64,000 nucleotides of DNA, from contig NZ_FOIK01000006.1 in the NCBI RefSeq assembly GCF_900111565.1, forward strand, positions 1 to 64,000. Direction: 5' to 3'. Positions 49,367 through 57,765 of the stretch are shown one piece after another. This stretch comes from Paenibacillus sp. NFR01. GTDB lineage: Bacteria; Bacillota; Bacilli; Paenibacillales; Paenibacillaceae. Position 1 is the first letter of the stretch, and each line of letters begins with the position of its first letter. Below the pieces are notes generated by a model, which had not been told where the DNA came from, made no database searches, and was given only the letters and a program-made list of their open reading frames with translations. Made by a program: the position numbers and the translations under genes.

Positions 49367-49599
49367 CTGTACAAATACCTCCTCAGCCGTAATGAAATCG
49401 TTATCTTAGATTTTTTCGGCGTTATCCCCCGGTTTTGTTAGAGCGGATGCGTGATTTGGTTAAAATAGCTTGCGTCCAAAATTAGCAACTTTCCGGAGAA
49501 CTATTCTGCGGAAGCTTACCTGGCAGGCCCTTCATTCGGAAGGACTATATTTATTCCTTATCCGCCTGTTTCCCGCCAGTCGTTGTCCCAAACAAAAAC

Positions 49600-49628
49600 A
49601 GGCCCAATCGTCGGATGACTTCGGGCCT
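49600..49628 (-). terminator. Terminator after the transglutaminase-like gene
   Basis: AGGCCC/GGGCCT stem with imperfect inner pairing, followed by GTTTTTGTTT on the minus strand. Confidence 0.75.
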
Positions 49629-49647
49629 CGCCATGTATATAGTAGTT

Positions 49648-50790
49648 CTATAGCTCCCACTCCACGTACACCCGCAGATCGCCGGTGTTCTCAAAAGCGC
49701 TGCTGCTGTAAGACAAGTCCTCCAGCCCCAGGTCATACAGCTTTAGCAAATCCTGCTTCAGCTCTGCTGCCGTGCCGCGGTACCGGAACAACAAGGAGTC
49801 CTCGCCGGAAGCGAGCGCCTGTTTCGCCAGCGTTTTCAAAGCATCGCTGTTCGTGATCACTTGAGCTTCTTCATATAAATCGTAATCAAGTTCCTGCTGC
49901 AGCGTCTTGTATATGGCGGTATTTGGTCCGCCTTTGGCGACCAGGGCCGCAAGGGTATCCGCATATGGGGTCGCTGCGCTTGGATAACTCTTCGTCCAGC
50001 TGTGATCCTTGCGCATCTGGGCGTCGGTGCGCAGGTAATACGCCGTGCTGATCTGCGCCCCGCCGCCGACCGGATCATCCCAGGTCGTATCGAGATGATA
50101 CCATTTGCCGTCCAGCTGGACCAGATTCCAAGCATGGGATTGGCGCACGCCGCCTTCCTGCTTCGCCGTACCTTCCACAATACGCACCGGAATACCGGAC
50201 CCCTGCAGCAGCTTATAGGTCAAAAGCGAATAGCCCTGGCACACGGCACTGCCGCCTTTGAGTGCAGCGTAGGCCGTATATCGGGTGTAGGAGTTGTCGT
50301 AACGCAGACGCTGAACGACCCAATCGTGGATGACCTTGACCTTTTGGTGGCTGGTCATTTGCGGCGTAACGATTTTGGCCAGCGCGGCCTTTACCTGGGC
50401 GTTGACGTATGCGGTCTGCTCCAAGCTTTCACGGTAAACGACCGATACCGTTACGTTGGCATAACCGCTGCTCCCCCGATAACTGAAAGCATAACTGTCG
50501 ACAATATAATACAGGTAAGGATCGCTGCCCATCGCCTGGTCGATCGCTTTTTGCACAAGCGGCTTTAGCTTGCTTGTTTTTCCTTGATAGCTGAAGGTAA
50601 TCGTTTCTCTCCGGTTAGCCATTGCACTGGTGAGCTTCGTTGTCATTTCATCGACGGAGCGAAGCGCCGTGCTTCCTGAAGCCGCCGCATGCACCTGCCC
50701 CCACCCGAAATAAAGCGCCGGCGGCAGAGCTCCGAACAGCAGCATTCCCCCGATTATCGCTTTAGCCAGCGGCCATTGTCTTTTTCCCAT
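49648..50790 (-). CDS. Exported transglutaminase-like protein
   Basis: A 380-residue protein with an N-terminal membrane/signal helix (about 8-28). The transglutaminase-like core (about 150-270) has the Cys-His-Asp triad: Cys in GGSAVCQGYSLLTYKLL, His in QSHAWNLVQLDGKWY and Asp in HLDTTWDDP. In bacteria this fold is usually a peptidase-type or wall-associated enzyme rather than a true transglutaminase. The C-terminal 100 residues are unassigned. The ATG at 50790 is 8 bases after GGGGGAG. Upstream is a 567-bp gene-free stretch with the second 183-bp element. Confidence 0.82.
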   Translation of the reverse strand: MGKRQWPLAKAIIGGMLLFGALPPALYFGWGQVHAAASGSTALRSVDEMTTKLTSAMANRRETITFSYQGKTSKLKPLVQKAIDQAMGSDPYLYYIVDSYAFSYRGSSGYANVTVSVVYRESLEQTAYVNAQVKAALAKIVTPQMTSHQKVKVIHDWVVQRLRYDNSYTRYTAYAALKGGSAVCQGYSLLTYKLLQGSGIPVRIVEGTAKQEGGVRQSHAWNLVQLDGKWYHLDTTWDDPVGGGAQISTAYYLRTDAQMRKDHSWTKSYPSAATPYADTLAALVAKGGPNTAIYKTLQQELDYDLYEEAQVITNSDALKTLAKQALASGEDSLLFRYRGTAAELKQDLLKLYDLGLEDLSYSSSAFENTGDLRVYVEWEL

Positions 50791-51020
50791 TACTCCTGCT
50801 CCCCCAGTATTTCTGCACGCCCGAATGCGCGGCGGAAACATCCCGTTCTTTATATAGTAAATGCGGCTTAACCCGCCGTTATATCTATAACTATTATCGG
50901 CACTGTAAGGCGGTGTTATAAGCGCTCAACTGGCATCCATTGCTGCTGATTCCATAATAACCCGCTTCGATTTTGCTTGCCACATCAAGTTTTTTAATCT
51001 TCTCCCCCGCTTGCTTTACG
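50791..51020. other. Gene-free stretch before repeat element 2
   Basis: No gene is supported here. It should hold the promoter of the transglutaminase-like gene on the minus strand, but no convincing -35/-10 pair stands out. Confidence 0.4.
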
Positions 51021-51203
51021 TTACGGACATGAGCGCCTTTATTTTAGGGAAATGATGTCATTTCCCAAGATAACGGACACAGTCGCCGTTATTCTTCCAG
51101 AATGCCCCGAAATTCTTATAAAAACGGCCCAATAACGGCGCTCATGTCCGTTACACTCCAAAACTGCCTGTTTTTCTCAAAATAGCGCCTCTGGTGTCCG
51201 TTA
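51021..51203. repeat. 183-bp intergenic element, copy 2 (four 23-bp motifs plus hairpin)
   Basis: Same architecture as the copy at 20265-20447. Motif copies are forward at 51021-51043 and 51071-51093, inverted at 51131-51153 and 51181-51203; the hairpin GGGAAATGA/TCATTTCCC (51047-51066) lies between the first two. The two loci agree in order, orientation, spacing (within 1-2 bp) and total length, but differ in many bases of the spacers, which argues for a structure under constraint or an old mobile family rather than a recent duplication. It lies between the transglutaminase-like gene and GH95. Confidence 0.87.
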
Positions 51204-51308
51204 GCTCCCCCTCAATCTCATTCGCGCCTATTAAACATACCTTTATCGCCATTCGAAAGCTGTGCACCGCCTCCATCCATAAGGACCGAAAAACGGCTCC
51301 GTTCCATG

Positions 51309-51342
51309 AAAAAAGCCGATACCGGACAAGTCCGGCATCGGC
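51309..51342 (-). terminator. Terminator after the GH95 gene
   Basis: 13-bp stem with one mismatch (51315-51327 with 51330-51342; GCCGAT...ATCGGC), followed by TTTTTT on the minus strand. Confidence 0.9.
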
Positions 51343-51357
51343 AGAGCGGTAAAACCT

Positions 51358-53721
51358 TTATTGCAGCGTGACCAGGTAGCTCTCTCCCGCTTTAACGGCA
51401 AAGCCGCTGGCAGTACGTGCGGCAGAACCGCCCGCAGCCGCAAAGGACAGCGGTTTCGCATAGCTAAGCCGGCATTCGCCGTCCTGCAGCGCGGTAATCC
51501 GGGCAGATACCAGCGTTCCCTCAGACCATTCGAGGTCGAGCTCGAAGCCGCCGCGGGCCCGCAGGCCCTTGACGCTTCCTTGACTCCAGGCAGCCGGCAG
51601 TGCCGGCAGCAAGGCGATTTCGCCGAGATGGCTTTGTACCAGCATTTCGGCGATCCCCGCCGCCGCGCCGAAGTTACCGTCGATTTGGAACGGCGGATGC
51701 GCGTCGAACAGGTTCGGGTACACGGAACGGGTCAGCAGCGTGCGCACGAAGCTATGCGCGGTCTCGCCTTCTTTGAGCCGGGCGTACAGGTTGATCAGCC
51801 AGGCGCAGCTCCACCCGGTATGGCCGCCGCCCGAAGCGATCCGCTTGCGCAGCGATTCGCGCGCCGCTTCCAGCAGCGCCGGCGTTTCCCGTTCGTTGAT
51901 CTCATGACCCGGGAACAAGCCGTACAGATGGGAGACATGGCGATGTCCCGGCTCCGATTCGGCGAATGCTTCGATCCATTCCAGCAGTCGGCCGTCCTCG
52001 CCGATCTTTAGGGGCGCAAGACGGGCAAGCTTCTGCTCCAGCTCATCTGCGAATTCGGCGTCTTCGCCGAGAATCCGCGCGGCCTGGATGCAGTTGCCGA
52101 ATAGCTCGCGGATCAGGGTCATATCCATCGCGGACCCCATGGACACGCTGCAAGGCGTTCCGTCTGCGGTAACGAAGCGGTTCTCCGGCGAAGTCGACGG
52201 GCTGGTCACCAGCTTGCCGTCCGGTCCTTCGACCAGCCAATCAAGGCAGAAGAGCGTTGCGCCCTTCAGCAGCGGATAAGCTTTTTCCCGCAAGTAAACT
52301 TCATCCGGCAGGAACAGATAATGCTCCCACAGATGGCTGCTCAGCCAGACGCCGCCCATCGGCCAGAACGCCCAGCTGGCGTCGCCGCCGGAAGGCACCG
52401 AGCTGCGCCACAGGTCGACGTTATGATGGGCCACCCAGCCGCGCGCGTTGTAGTGGACAGCCGCCGTCCGGCCGCCCGTCTCGCTCAGCTCGGTGATCAT
52501 ATCGATCAGCGGCTCATGGAGCTCGCCCAAGTTGCAGGTCTCCGCCAGCCAGTAGTTCATTTGCGTATTAATGTTGGTCGTATAATTGCTGTTCCACGGC
52601 GGCTGCACATGCGGATTCCAGATGCCCTGCAGGTTGGCGGCCTGCGTGCCCTGGCGGGAGCTGGCGATCAACAAATAGCGTCCGTATTGGAACAGCAGCG
52701 CTTCCAGCGCCGGGTCTTCATGACCCGCCTTGTAGTCTGCCAGCCGCTGATCCGTTGGAAGGCCGCTGCGTTCCGCGCCGCCCAAATCCAGTTCCACGCG
52801 GCGGAAGAACCGCCGGTGGTCTTCCACATGCCGCCCGCGCAGCGTCTCGTAACCGGCTGCACCTGCAGCCGCGATGCGCCGCCCATTCTCATCGGCCGGC
52901 GCCGTGCCATCCCAGGCCGCCCCTTTCAGATGGGCAGCTCTGCTCTTCAGCTCCGCGTAGTTCGTGGCCGAGGCGAGCAGCAGCACCGCCTGGTCCGCGC
53001 CGCGGATCGACAGCTTCCCGTCCGCCGTCTCCGTGCGGCCTCCGGTAACCATCGTCTCCAGCTGCAGCTCGAAGGTCATTCCCAGACCTTCCTCGTACAG
53101 CACGGACAGCGGATGATCACGGTGATAGTTGTCGGCGATATGCGTCGGAGCTTCTCCGCGCAGCACAAGCCCGTGGGTACCTCTGGCCGAAGATACCGCT
53201 TTCAAAGGACTGTCCAGCCAAAGATCCAGATTCAAAGCTCCCGGCTCCGAGGCACCGAGACGCACCCCCATCACGCCATCGGCGGCGCTGATCCACATTT
53301 CGCGGGTGTACGTCACTTCGCCTGCCTCATACGTAACCGAGGCGATACCGCTGTCCAGATCCAGCTCCCTAAGGTACCCGCGAACCTCCGCGGCATCCGG
53401 ATGCACCAGGTGCAAATCGCCAAGCGGCATGTACGCCTGGCAGTTGACGCCAAGCATCCGTGTGTTGATCAGGTTTTCTGCTTCCGCATAGCTGCCTTCG
53501 GTAATCAACTCGCGCGCTTTTTTCAAATAACGCAGGGCTTCATAATTGTTCGTATCGCGCGGGAATCCCGACCAGAGCGTATCTTCGTTTAGCTGAATCA
53601 GCTCATTGTCGGCTCCGCCGAATATCATGGCGCCCATATGCCCGTTCCCGATCGGCAGCGCCTCTTCCCATACTTCCGCCGGTTTGTTGTACCGCAGACT
53701 CCACTTCTTCTCCTCTGTCAC
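51358..53721 (-). CDS. Glycoside hydrolase family 95 (alpha-L-fucosidase type)
   Basis: A 787-residue enzyme without signal peptide, so intracellular. N-terminal beta-sandwich (about 1-260; LRYNKPAEVWEEALPIGNGHMGAMIFGG, NEDTLWSG), then an (alpha/alpha)6 barrel with the conserved stretches NSNYTTNINTQMNYWLAE, GDASWAFWPMGGVWL and HPPFQIDGNFGAAAGIAEML, and a C-terminal beta domain. GH95 covers 1,2-alpha-L-fucosidases and alpha-L-galactosidases acting on xyloglucan-type or milk-type oligosaccharides. The start is GTG with GGAGGG 7 bases upstream. It is the last gene after the LplB/LplC/binding-protein importer, so it probably trims the imported sugar. Confidence 0.92.
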   Translation of the reverse strand: MTEEKKWSLRYNKPAEVWEEALPIGNGHMGAMIFGGADNELIQLNEDTLWSGFPRDTNNYEALRYLKKARELITEGSYAEAENLINTRMLGVNCQAYMPLGDLHLVHPDAAEVRGYLRELDLDSGIASVTYEAGEVTYTREMWISAADGVMGVRLGASEPGALNLDLWLDSPLKAVSSARGTHGLVLRGEAPTHIADNYHRDHPLSVLYEEGLGMTFELQLETMVTGGRTETADGKLSIRGADQAVLLLASATNYAELKSRAAHLKGAAWDGTAPADENGRRIAAAGAAGYETLRGRHVEDHRRFFRRVELDLGGAERSGLPTDQRLADYKAGHEDPALEALLFQYGRYLLIASSRQGTQAANLQGIWNPHVQPPWNSNYTTNINTQMNYWLAETCNLGELHEPLIDMITELSETGGRTAAVHYNARGWVAHHNVDLWRSSVPSGGDASWAFWPMGGVWLSSHLWEHYLFLPDEVYLREKAYPLLKGATLFCLDWLVEGPDGKLVTSPSTSPENRFVTADGTPCSVSMGSAMDMTLIRELFGNCIQAARILGEDAEFADELEQKLARLAPLKIGEDGRLLEWIEAFAESEPGHRHVSHLYGLFPGHEINERETPALLEAARESLRKRIASGGGHTGWSCAWLINLYARLKEGETAHSFVRTLLTRSVYPNLFDAHPPFQIDGNFGAAAGIAEMLVQSHLGEIALLPALPAAWSQGSVKGLRARGGFELDLEWSEGTLVSARITALQDGECRLSYAKPLSFAAAGGSAARTASGFAVKAGESYLVTLQ

Positions 53722-53753
53722 CGTCTCACCCTCCAGCACAGCATAAAAATACA

Positions 53754-53784
53754 GCAAAGACCCTGACCTAAGTCGGGCCTTTGC
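53754..53784 (-). terminator. Terminator after the sugar-binding lipoprotein gene
   Basis: GCAAAGACCCTGAC/GTCGGGCCTTTGC imperfect stem followed by TGTATTTTTATG on the minus strand. GH95 begins just after it and is probably reached by read-through. Confidence 0.7.
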
Positions 53785-53807
53785 TTCAAAACGAATGTGT
53801 TTAAAGA

Positions 53808-55553
53808 TTACAGTTGTTTTCCGGTCCACAGCGAGACTCTTTGTTTCACGAGGTCGGTGTAGATACCTTCCATCTTCTCAGCGCCGGCTTTGTTCAGCTC
53901 AGCGATAAAGCTATCATAGATCTTATCAAAATCAGCTGGTTTCGACAAGACGGCTTCTGGAATCCGTTTGCGGACGATGTCTTGCGTTTTGCTGAAGATG
54001 ACTTGATAGTCGCCGTCCGTAGGAACCGGCATGTTGTACAGCGCGCCCCATTCCTTGGTAGGGAAGTCGGACTCTTGCGGGAACAGATCTTTCCAAGTCG
54101 TTGCGCCGTATGCTTTCAAAGTTTCTTTTTCAGCATCGGAGTAAGAAGCAACGATTTGTTCAGGGAAGTTCGTAGTGTAGTAGTTGCCAGTGGAATCCTT
54201 CACGCCGTCGCCGTATTTAGCGCCGAAGATGCCGTACAAGCCGATACCGGATTCTTTAGTGAATGTAGCGTTGTCGTTTACTTTACGGTCTTGAACGGTA
54301 GGATCAACAATACGTGTGCCGTTAGCGTCTACAGTGTAGTGCGTGCCTTCAACGCCCCAGTTTCTCAGCACTTGGCCTTCTTCGGAAGACATCCAATCAA
54401 GGAACTTGATGGCGCGAACCGGATCTTTACAAGCGGTAGTGATGGCAATACCGTAGCCGTCAACACCGGTGGTTTGGAACGAGTGGTCTTGGTAATCTTC
54501 GGACAGCGTCACTGGGAAGTGAGCGTAAGTGTCTTCGTTTTTACCGGCAGCCTTCAGAGCGTTTTCAGCTTCGCCGTATTCCCATTCTTGGGAGATCAGG
54601 CCAAGGACGCGTCCGCTGGCGATTTTAGCTTTATATTGGTCGTCTTTTTGAACGAATGTGTCCTTATCGAGCAAGCCTTCGTTGTACATTTTGTTCAACC
54701 AACGGAAATATTCTTTTTCTTCCGGACGTTTGTAGTGCAGTTGTGCAGCATACGTTTCCGGATTTACATAATATTCACCGTCATCCGGTGCGCCAGTTGT
54801 AAGGAACGCAGGGTTCGTTACCGTGATCATGATTTTCCAGTCATCCGCATTCAGCGTCAGCGGAATGGTTGGTTGACCGTCGGTTGTCGGATGCAGAGCC
54901 ACATAGTCTTTCAGCACTTTTTCGTAGTCGGCAAGTGTGCGGACTTTCGGATATCCGAGTTCTTTCAGGACCTTCATTTGAATCTCAAAGCCGCCGCCAG
55001 CGTCAAACGATTTTTGGTCTACGCCGACGTTGGTTGGGATGGAATAGATGCTTTGGTCGTCGTTGCTGTATTTCAGGCGGTTCATGTTTTCGCTCATAAC
55101 CTTTTTGATGTTAGGAGCATATTTGTCGATCAGGTCGGTCAGGTCAAGCACCAAGCCGGCATCCACCAGTTTGGACAGCTCGCCTTTCGCGAAGATCATA
55201 TCCGGCACGTCGCCGCTTGCTGCCATCAGAGCGATTTTGCTTTGGCCGCCGCCGGCGCCTACGTCGAATTCTGCATTAATGGAAACGCCGGTTTTTTCGG
55301 TAATAACTTTACCGGTAGCGTCCTGCATGTTGTTCCAGTTCGGGCTGGAGTCACCGCCAAAGAATGTAAAGGTGATTGGGCTGGTATCTTCCGGAGCTGC
55401 AGTAGCCTCCGCGTTGGTTCCAGCAGCGTTGGTGTTGCCGGTGTTTGCGGCGTTGTTGGCCGCATTGTTGTTATTGTTGCCTCCGCAGCCGGCGATGAGC
55501 ATACTGCTCAGCAGCATAAGCGTGAAAACCGTTTTAACACTTTTGCGTTTCAT
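53808..55553 (-). CDS. Sugar ABC transporter substrate-binding lipoprotein (LplA-like)
   Basis: A 581-residue lipoprotein that captures the sugar outside the membrane. The signal peptide ends in the lipobox LIAGC (modified Cys near residue 23), followed by an Asn/Ala/Thr-rich linker typical of Paenibacillus and a large extracellular solute-binding domain (family 1 type) of the long LplA form (about 560 residues, as opposed to 420). It comes third after the two permease genes. A possible CcpA operator lies about 75 bp upstream, in a 210-bp gap after the LplC gene, suggesting that a separate, catabolite-controlled transcript starts there. Confidence 0.92.
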   Translation of the reverse strand: MKRKSVKTVFTLMLLSSMLIAGCGGNNNNNAANNAANTGNTNAAGTNAEATAAPEDTSPITFTFFGGDSSPNWNNMQDATGKVITEKTGVSINAEFDVGAGGGQSKIALMAASGDVPDMIFAKGELSKLVDAGLVLDLTDLIDKYAPNIKKVMSENMNRLKYSNDDQSIYSIPTNVGVDQKSFDAGGGFEIQMKVLKELGYPKVRTLADYEKVLKDYVALHPTTDGQPTIPLTLNADDWKIMITVTNPAFLTTGAPDDGEYYVNPETYAAQLHYKRPEEKEYFRWLNKMYNEGLLDKDTFVQKDDQYKAKIASGRVLGLISQEWEYGEAENALKAAGKNEDTYAHFPVTLSEDYQDHSFQTTGVDGYGIAITTACKDPVRAIKFLDWMSSEEGQVLRNWGVEGTHYTVDANGTRIVDPTVQDRKVNDNATFTKESGIGLYGIFGAKYGDGVKDSTGNYYTTNFPEQIVASYSDAEKETLKAYGATTWKDLFPQESDFPTKEWGALYNMPVPTDGDYQVIFSKTQDIVRKRIPEAVLSKPADFDKIYDSFIAELNKAGAEKMEGIYTDLVKQRVSLWTGKQL

Positions 55554-55629
55554 TTTTTCTCCCCCTTGAGAAATTTATGATTCATCTATGCATATCAGGT
55601 TGCCCTGGATATACCGCTTCCAATTCTGT

Positions 55630-55643
55630 TGTTAGCGCTTGCA
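55630..55643. promoter_or_regulatory. Candidate cre (CcpA) site
   Basis: TGTTAGCGCTTGCA agrees with TGWNANCGNTNWCA at all but one position, about 75 bp before the binding-protein gene. CcpA control would fit a sugar importer. Confidence 0.6.
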
Positions 55644-55762
55644 TAAACGCTATAAATATAAAACTAACAACATCGAAATACGAGGAATAATCTGGGAACG
55701 CGGTTAGGTCCAGCTCTTGCTGGCCCGCCCTGCGTTCCCGTCGATCATTCGATTTATCAAGC

Positions 55763-56662
55763 TTAGGCTTTAACCGCGCCCAGCGTCATGCCGCCAACGA
55801 AGTATTTTTGCAGGAACGGATACACAACCAGGATCGGAACCGTTACGACGATGGTGATTGCCATCTTGATGGATTCCGGCGAGATTTGCGCCATCTTGGT
55901 CGCCATATCGTTCGCGTTGGTCATCGCACTGCCTTGGTTCGTCGATTGCAGCACTTTCATCAGTTCATACTGCAGCGTGGTCAGGTTGGCCTTGCTGCCG
56001 TTGTACAGGTAGGTGGTGAACCATTCATTCCATTGACCTACCGCCAGGAAAAGGGCGATGGTCGCAAGCACCGGCTTACAGAGCGGCATAATGATCCGCC
56101 AGTAAATCATGAAGTCATTGGCTCCGTCCAGCTTGGCGGATTCCTGAAGCGCGTAAGGCAGGCCGTCCATGAAGGAACGGATGACGAACACGTTGAATGC
56201 GGAAACTGCACCCGGCAGGATGTAGATCCAGAACGTGCCGATCAGATTCAGGTCTCTCATCAGAATGTAGACCGGAACCAGACCGCCGGAGAAGTACATC
56301 GTCATGGCCAGGAAGACCGAAACGAATTTTCTGGCGCGGAATTCCTGTCTGCTCAGTGTAAAGGCCAGCATCGAACCGGTGAGCAGACCGATGAGGGTAC
56401 CGCTTACGGTCCGGAGCACCGAGATTTTGAAGCCTTGGATCAGACCGGTGTAGCTAAAGATGCGTTCGTAGTTCTCAAGTGTAAATACCCGCGGCCAAAT
56501 GTAGATCCCGCCGCGAACCGTGTCTGTAGATTCGTTAAAGGAAATTGCCAGTACGTTCAGGAAGGGATATAAAGTCACGATCATGATGATCCCCAGAAAG
56601 ACGTACAAGAATATATCAAATGCCCGTTCAGACTTGGACATTGCGAATGCTTTGCCTGCCAC
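55763..56662 (-). CDS. Sugar ABC transporter permease (LplC-like)
   Basis: A 299-residue permease with six membrane helices of the MalG type. The EAA loop that contacts the ATPase is visible as ESAKLDGANDFMIYWRIIMPL. It pairs with the LplB-like permease encoded 13 bp upstream. No ATPase gene is in the cluster; such importers usually share a general MsmX-type ATPase. The start is GTG with GGAGGGG 6 bases upstream. Confidence 0.92.
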   Translation of the reverse strand: MAGKAFAMSKSERAFDIFLYVFLGIIMIVTLYPFLNVLAISFNESTDTVRGGIYIWPRVFTLENYERIFSYTGLIQGFKISVLRTVSGTLIGLLTGSMLAFTLSRQEFRARKFVSVFLAMTMYFSGGLVPVYILMRDLNLIGTFWIYILPGAVSAFNVFVIRSFMDGLPYALQESAKLDGANDFMIYWRIIMPLCKPVLATIALFLAVGQWNEWFTTYLYNGSKANLTTLQYELMKVLQSTNQGSAMTNANDMATKMAQISPESIKMAITIVVTVPILVVYPFLQKYFVGGMTLGAVKA

Positions 56663-56675
56663 TTTATTCCCCTCC

Positions 56676-57656
56676 TTACATGATGCTTTCTTTTGTAATT
56701 TTCTTCATGGTGCCGTTTGCTACCAGCAGCAGAATGATGCTGACTACGGAAGTAAACATACTGATTGCGGTACCGTATGAGAAGTGGGCGATCTGAATAC
56801 CATACTTAAGCGCATACATATCCAAGACTTCCGAATAATCGGTAACAAGGCTGTTGCTGAGCTGGAACTGCTTTTCAAATCCGATGCCAATCAGGTGGCC
56901 GATGGACATGATCAACAGGACCGTAATGGTAGTCCGGATCCCCGGAAGCGTAATATTGAACATTTGCTTGATGCGGCCTGCGCCGTCGACTTTGGCGGCT
57001 TCATACAGTTCTTTATCGATGCCTGTAATCGCTGCCAAGTAGATGATCGCATTCCAACCTGTTTCTTTCCACAGATCCGCTGCGGTGATAATCCCCCAGA
57101 ACCATTTGGCTTTCGCCATGAACTGAATCGGCTCATCGGTGATATGAAGCCAGGTCAGCATATCGTTTACGATCCCGCCGTTGATCGACAGCATCTTGTA
57201 GACGATACCGCCTACAACGACCCAGGATACAAAGTGAGGCAGGTACGAAACCGTCTGCACCGTGCGTTTGAATGCGTTGCCGCGAAGCTCGTTGAGCAAA
57301 ACCGCGAATAAGATCGGAACGACAAATCCGAAGACAAGTCCCAGTCCGCTCATCGCCAAGGTATTACGGAGTACGAGGTAAAAACGGTCATCCTGGAACA
57401 ACCGGCTGAAGTTATCCCATCCAACCCACTTCTGCTGGCCGAAGGTCTTGAACGGTTTATAATTTTGGAATGCCATCGTCCATCCCCACAAGGGTACGTA
57501 GCTGAAGATAAATACCCAAATTACGAATGGAATAGACATGAGATACAAGTACTTCTGTTGCACTACACTCTTCCAAAAACCATTCGTTTTCTTTGTAGGT
57601 GGGGCGTGGGTCACGCTTTCATTTACGGTAATGCCTTCATCCGTGAGCGCTTTCAC
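56676..57656 (-). CDS. Sugar ABC transporter permease (LplB-like)
   Basis: A 326-residue permease of the MalF type with six membrane helices after a charged N-terminal tail. The EAA loop is YEAAKVDGAGRIKQMFNITLPG. With the LplC-like protein it forms the membrane channel for an oligosaccharide. The start is GTG after AGGGGGAA. It lies about 110 bp downstream of the YesM-type kinase gene on the same strand, and the kinase/regulator pair presumably controls its transcription. Confidence 0.92.
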   Translation of the reverse strand: MKALTDEGITVNESVTHAPPTKKTNGFWKSVVQQKYLYLMSIPFVIWVFIFSYVPLWGWTMAFQNYKPFKTFGQQKWVGWDNFSRLFQDDRFYLVLRNTLAMSGLGLVFGFVVPILFAVLLNELRGNAFKRTVQTVSYLPHFVSWVVVGGIVYKMLSINGGIVNDMLTWLHITDEPIQFMAKAKWFWGIITAADLWKETGWNAIIYLAAITGIDKELYEAAKVDGAGRIKQMFNITLPGIRTTITVLLIMSIGHLIGIGFEKQFQLSNSLVTDYSEVLDMYALKYGIQIAHFSYGTAISMFTSVVSIILLLVANGTMKKITKESIM

Positions 57657-57765
57657 GTTTATGATTCCCCCTTCGTCTTTATAGACATATCATACCGCGC
57701 TCGTTTGAAAGCGGATACCCGACAGATTTAACGTAAAATCAGTGAAAATTAGACATTGCCCCCCG

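Noticed and set aside
53814..55580. 588-codon open frame on the plus strand opposite the sugar-binding lipoprotein gene
   Set aside because: Antisense shadow of a well-supported lipoprotein gene; composition is not protein-like and there is no start signal.
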